Source: Singulisphaera sp. GP187 | GTDB taxonomy: Bacteria; Planctomycetota; Planctomycetia; Isosphaerales; Isosphaeraceae | Assembly (NCBI RefSeq): GCF_900129635.1 | Contig: NZ_FSRB01000002.1 | Span: forward strand, 1,516,727 to 1,580,726 | Direction of reading: 5' to 3' | Length of the DNA stretch: 64,000 nt | Shown: positions 63,217-64,000 of the stretch, piece by piece | How the letters are laid out: each line of letters opens with the position of its first letter | Numbering within the stretch: the first letter of the stretch is position 1 | Made by a program: the position numbers and the translations under genes | The notes under the pieces: generated by a model | Told to the model about the DNA's origin: nothing | The model's input: only the letters and a program-made list of their open reading frames with translations | The model's database searches: none

Positions 63217-64000
63217 CTACTCGGTTGCAACGAACTGCCGTTCCCAGACTTTCAGGAAATCCCCAATGATCTCGAAGTCTTCTTTCGTCAGATTCGCGGG
63301 GAACCTGAGATCGAACGACCTGGAACCCTTGAGGGGGAAACTCAAGGTGCGCACAGGCGATGCGTTGGTTGGAGCGGTCCACTCCGTGGATGGGTTCTGT
63401 CGGTCCATCTGTCGGTCCATCGGACTCCTCGCATCTGTGGGCCGTTCGGGGACCGCCGAATCCGTGTCGGCTTCATCCGCCGCAACGTCGCCCAGGATAC
63501 CCGCCTCATTCAGGCCGGCATAGAGGATTGTCGCCCGGTACACCCTCACGGCATGTCGTGCCGCGTCTGCCGTGTAGGACCGTTCCAGCTTCAAGTAGAC
63601 TTCAATCGTGTTGTCGTCAGGGAAGTGGGGTCCATAATGCTCCCAGAGTTCACGGTGTGCCTTCGGAAGAAGAGCGGCGTGCCGAATCTTCTCATCGCGA
63701 TCGGGTGAGTGTTCGCGGGAGTCGGCCACGATCTGAAAGCCGAGCTCGGTGAGCTTGACTCGACGACCCTCAGCGCTGCCCTCGTCGACGGCCAACCCGT
63801 ATTTCTTGAGTGCGGATACGACCAGCGAAACCGAACTCGCCTTGGGGCTGTAACCAAGGTAATTTGCGGCCGTGCTCAAGTGAATTGCGGAACGTTTCGC
63901 CTTCTGAAAGAGGATGCGGGCTTTTTCGATCGCATCCTCAAGATTGAGATAGGGAACGTTCCGTGCCCCACTGGAATTGGGCGCGATGGGCGGCCTTTCG
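63217..64000 (-). CDS. Winged-helix-like hypothetical protein, 5' end outside the window
   Basis: The frame is open to the right edge, at least 260 residues; a TTG at 63879 is only an internal codon, since NVPYLNLEDAIEKARILFQK lies in frame upstream of it. AIHLSTAANYLGYSPKASSV, then VSALKKYGLAVDEGSAEGRR and VKLTELGFQIV is a winged-helix-like fold. RELWEHYGPHFPDDNTIEVY and YRATILYAGL follow. The C-terminal 60 residues include TLSFPLKGSRSFDLRFPANL. The family is widespread in bacteria and phages, possibly regulatory; function unknown. Two tandem terminators follow it. Confidence 0.75.
   Translation of the reverse strand, partial: ERPPIAPNSSGARNVPYLNLEDAIEKARILFQKAKRSAIHLSTAANYLGYSPKASSVSLVVSALKKYGLAVDEGSAEGRRVKLTELGFQIVADSREHSPDRDEKIRHAALLPKAHRELWEHYGPHFPDDNTIEVYLKLERSYTADAARHAVRVYRATILYAGLNEAGILGDVAADEADTDSAVPERPTDARSPMDRQMDRQNPSTEWTAPTNASPVRTLSFPLKGSRSFDLRFPANLTKEDFEIIGDFLKVWERQFVATE

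Larger units (their letters stand above)
35921..64000. mobile_element. Integrated siphovirus-like element (probable cryptic prophage), right end outside the window
   Basis: The left boundary is the tRNA-Asp fragment beside a tyrosine integrase. The interior holds a full head-tail set in normal order on the minus strand (terminases, portal, protease, capsid, connectors, tail tube, chaperones with frameshift, tape measure, distal tail). An early/regulatory block lies on the right (methyltransferase, HNH, helix-turn-helix proteins, recombinases). No clear lysis enzyme was found. A broken large terminase suggests the element cannot package DNA normally. The right attachment site, expected to restore a full tRNA-Asp, is not visible before 64000. 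Confidence 0.8.

Overview
The window looks like chromosome from a planctomycete, most likely in or near the Isosphaeraceae. The DNA is GC-rich (roughly 60-65% by eye). Genes are short-range operons with wide, gene-poor gaps. Several products are of kinds common in that group: a protein with a planctomycete-like N-terminal sorting-type motif, a pseudopilin with a very long C-terminal domain, Tat-exported and lipoprotein products, and interspersed GGGACCGCGGGC-type repeats. No species name can be fixed from the sequence alone.

Bases 1 to about 35,900 are ordinary chromosome. In order: the start of a family-39-like membrane glycosyltransferase, a CBS-pair protein, malQ, a polytopic membrane protein with a coupled small protein, an alpha/beta hydrolase, a tRNA-Glu(CTC) with a strong terminator, a two-gene cassette of unknown function (DUF7689-like), small DNA-binding or coiled-coil proteins, a helix-turn-helix/EIIA-Ntr fusion, a beta-carbonic anhydrase, a three-gene phosphorelay operon, a membrane-anchored EEP-family hydrolase, glgB, mutS2 without its Smr domain, a HEAT lipoprotein, a Tat-exported N4-glycosylasparaginase, a histone-H1-like repeat protein, a polyamine-type operon (pyruvoyl arginine decarboxylase, deoxyhypusine synthase-like enzyme, Sua5), ruvAB and an SGNH-like protein. 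malQ and glgB point to glycogen metabolism.

From about 35,921 to the right edge lies an integrated siphovirus-like element. Its left end is a tRNA-Asp 3' fragment (anticodon loop to discriminator) beside a tyrosine integrase, which is the geometry of a tRNA attachment site. Next comes a plus-strand block of five small to large genes ending in a pseudopilin. Then a long minus-strand late operon runs, in transcription order: terminase small and large subunits, portal, HK97 protease, HK97-fold capsid, connectors, tail tube, tail chaperones, tape measure and distal tail proteins. Upstream of the terminases are an HNH protein, a DNA cytosine methyltransferase and small regulators. On the far right sit an operator-like cluster, two serine recombinases flanking an XRE-type regulator, a structured RNA, and a winged-helix-like gene that runs off the edge. 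The right attachment site is not in the window.

The most unusual feature is at 62,224-62,346 (minus strand). All tRNA arms are present with canonical spacing, but in circularly permuted order: the 3' half comes first, then an 11-nt linker, then the 5' half. Acceptor and anticodon-stem pairing are preserved, and the ends are capped by small hairpins. Also notable: a lambda-G/GT-type -1 frameshift signal (GGGAAAC) in the tail chaperone genes, a large terminase split by an apparent 8-bp insertion, an integrase lacking the usual HxxR histidine, a serine recombinase with Ala in place of the catalytic Ser, and a 30-bp perfect palindrome. Together these suggest a cryptic or domesticated prophage.
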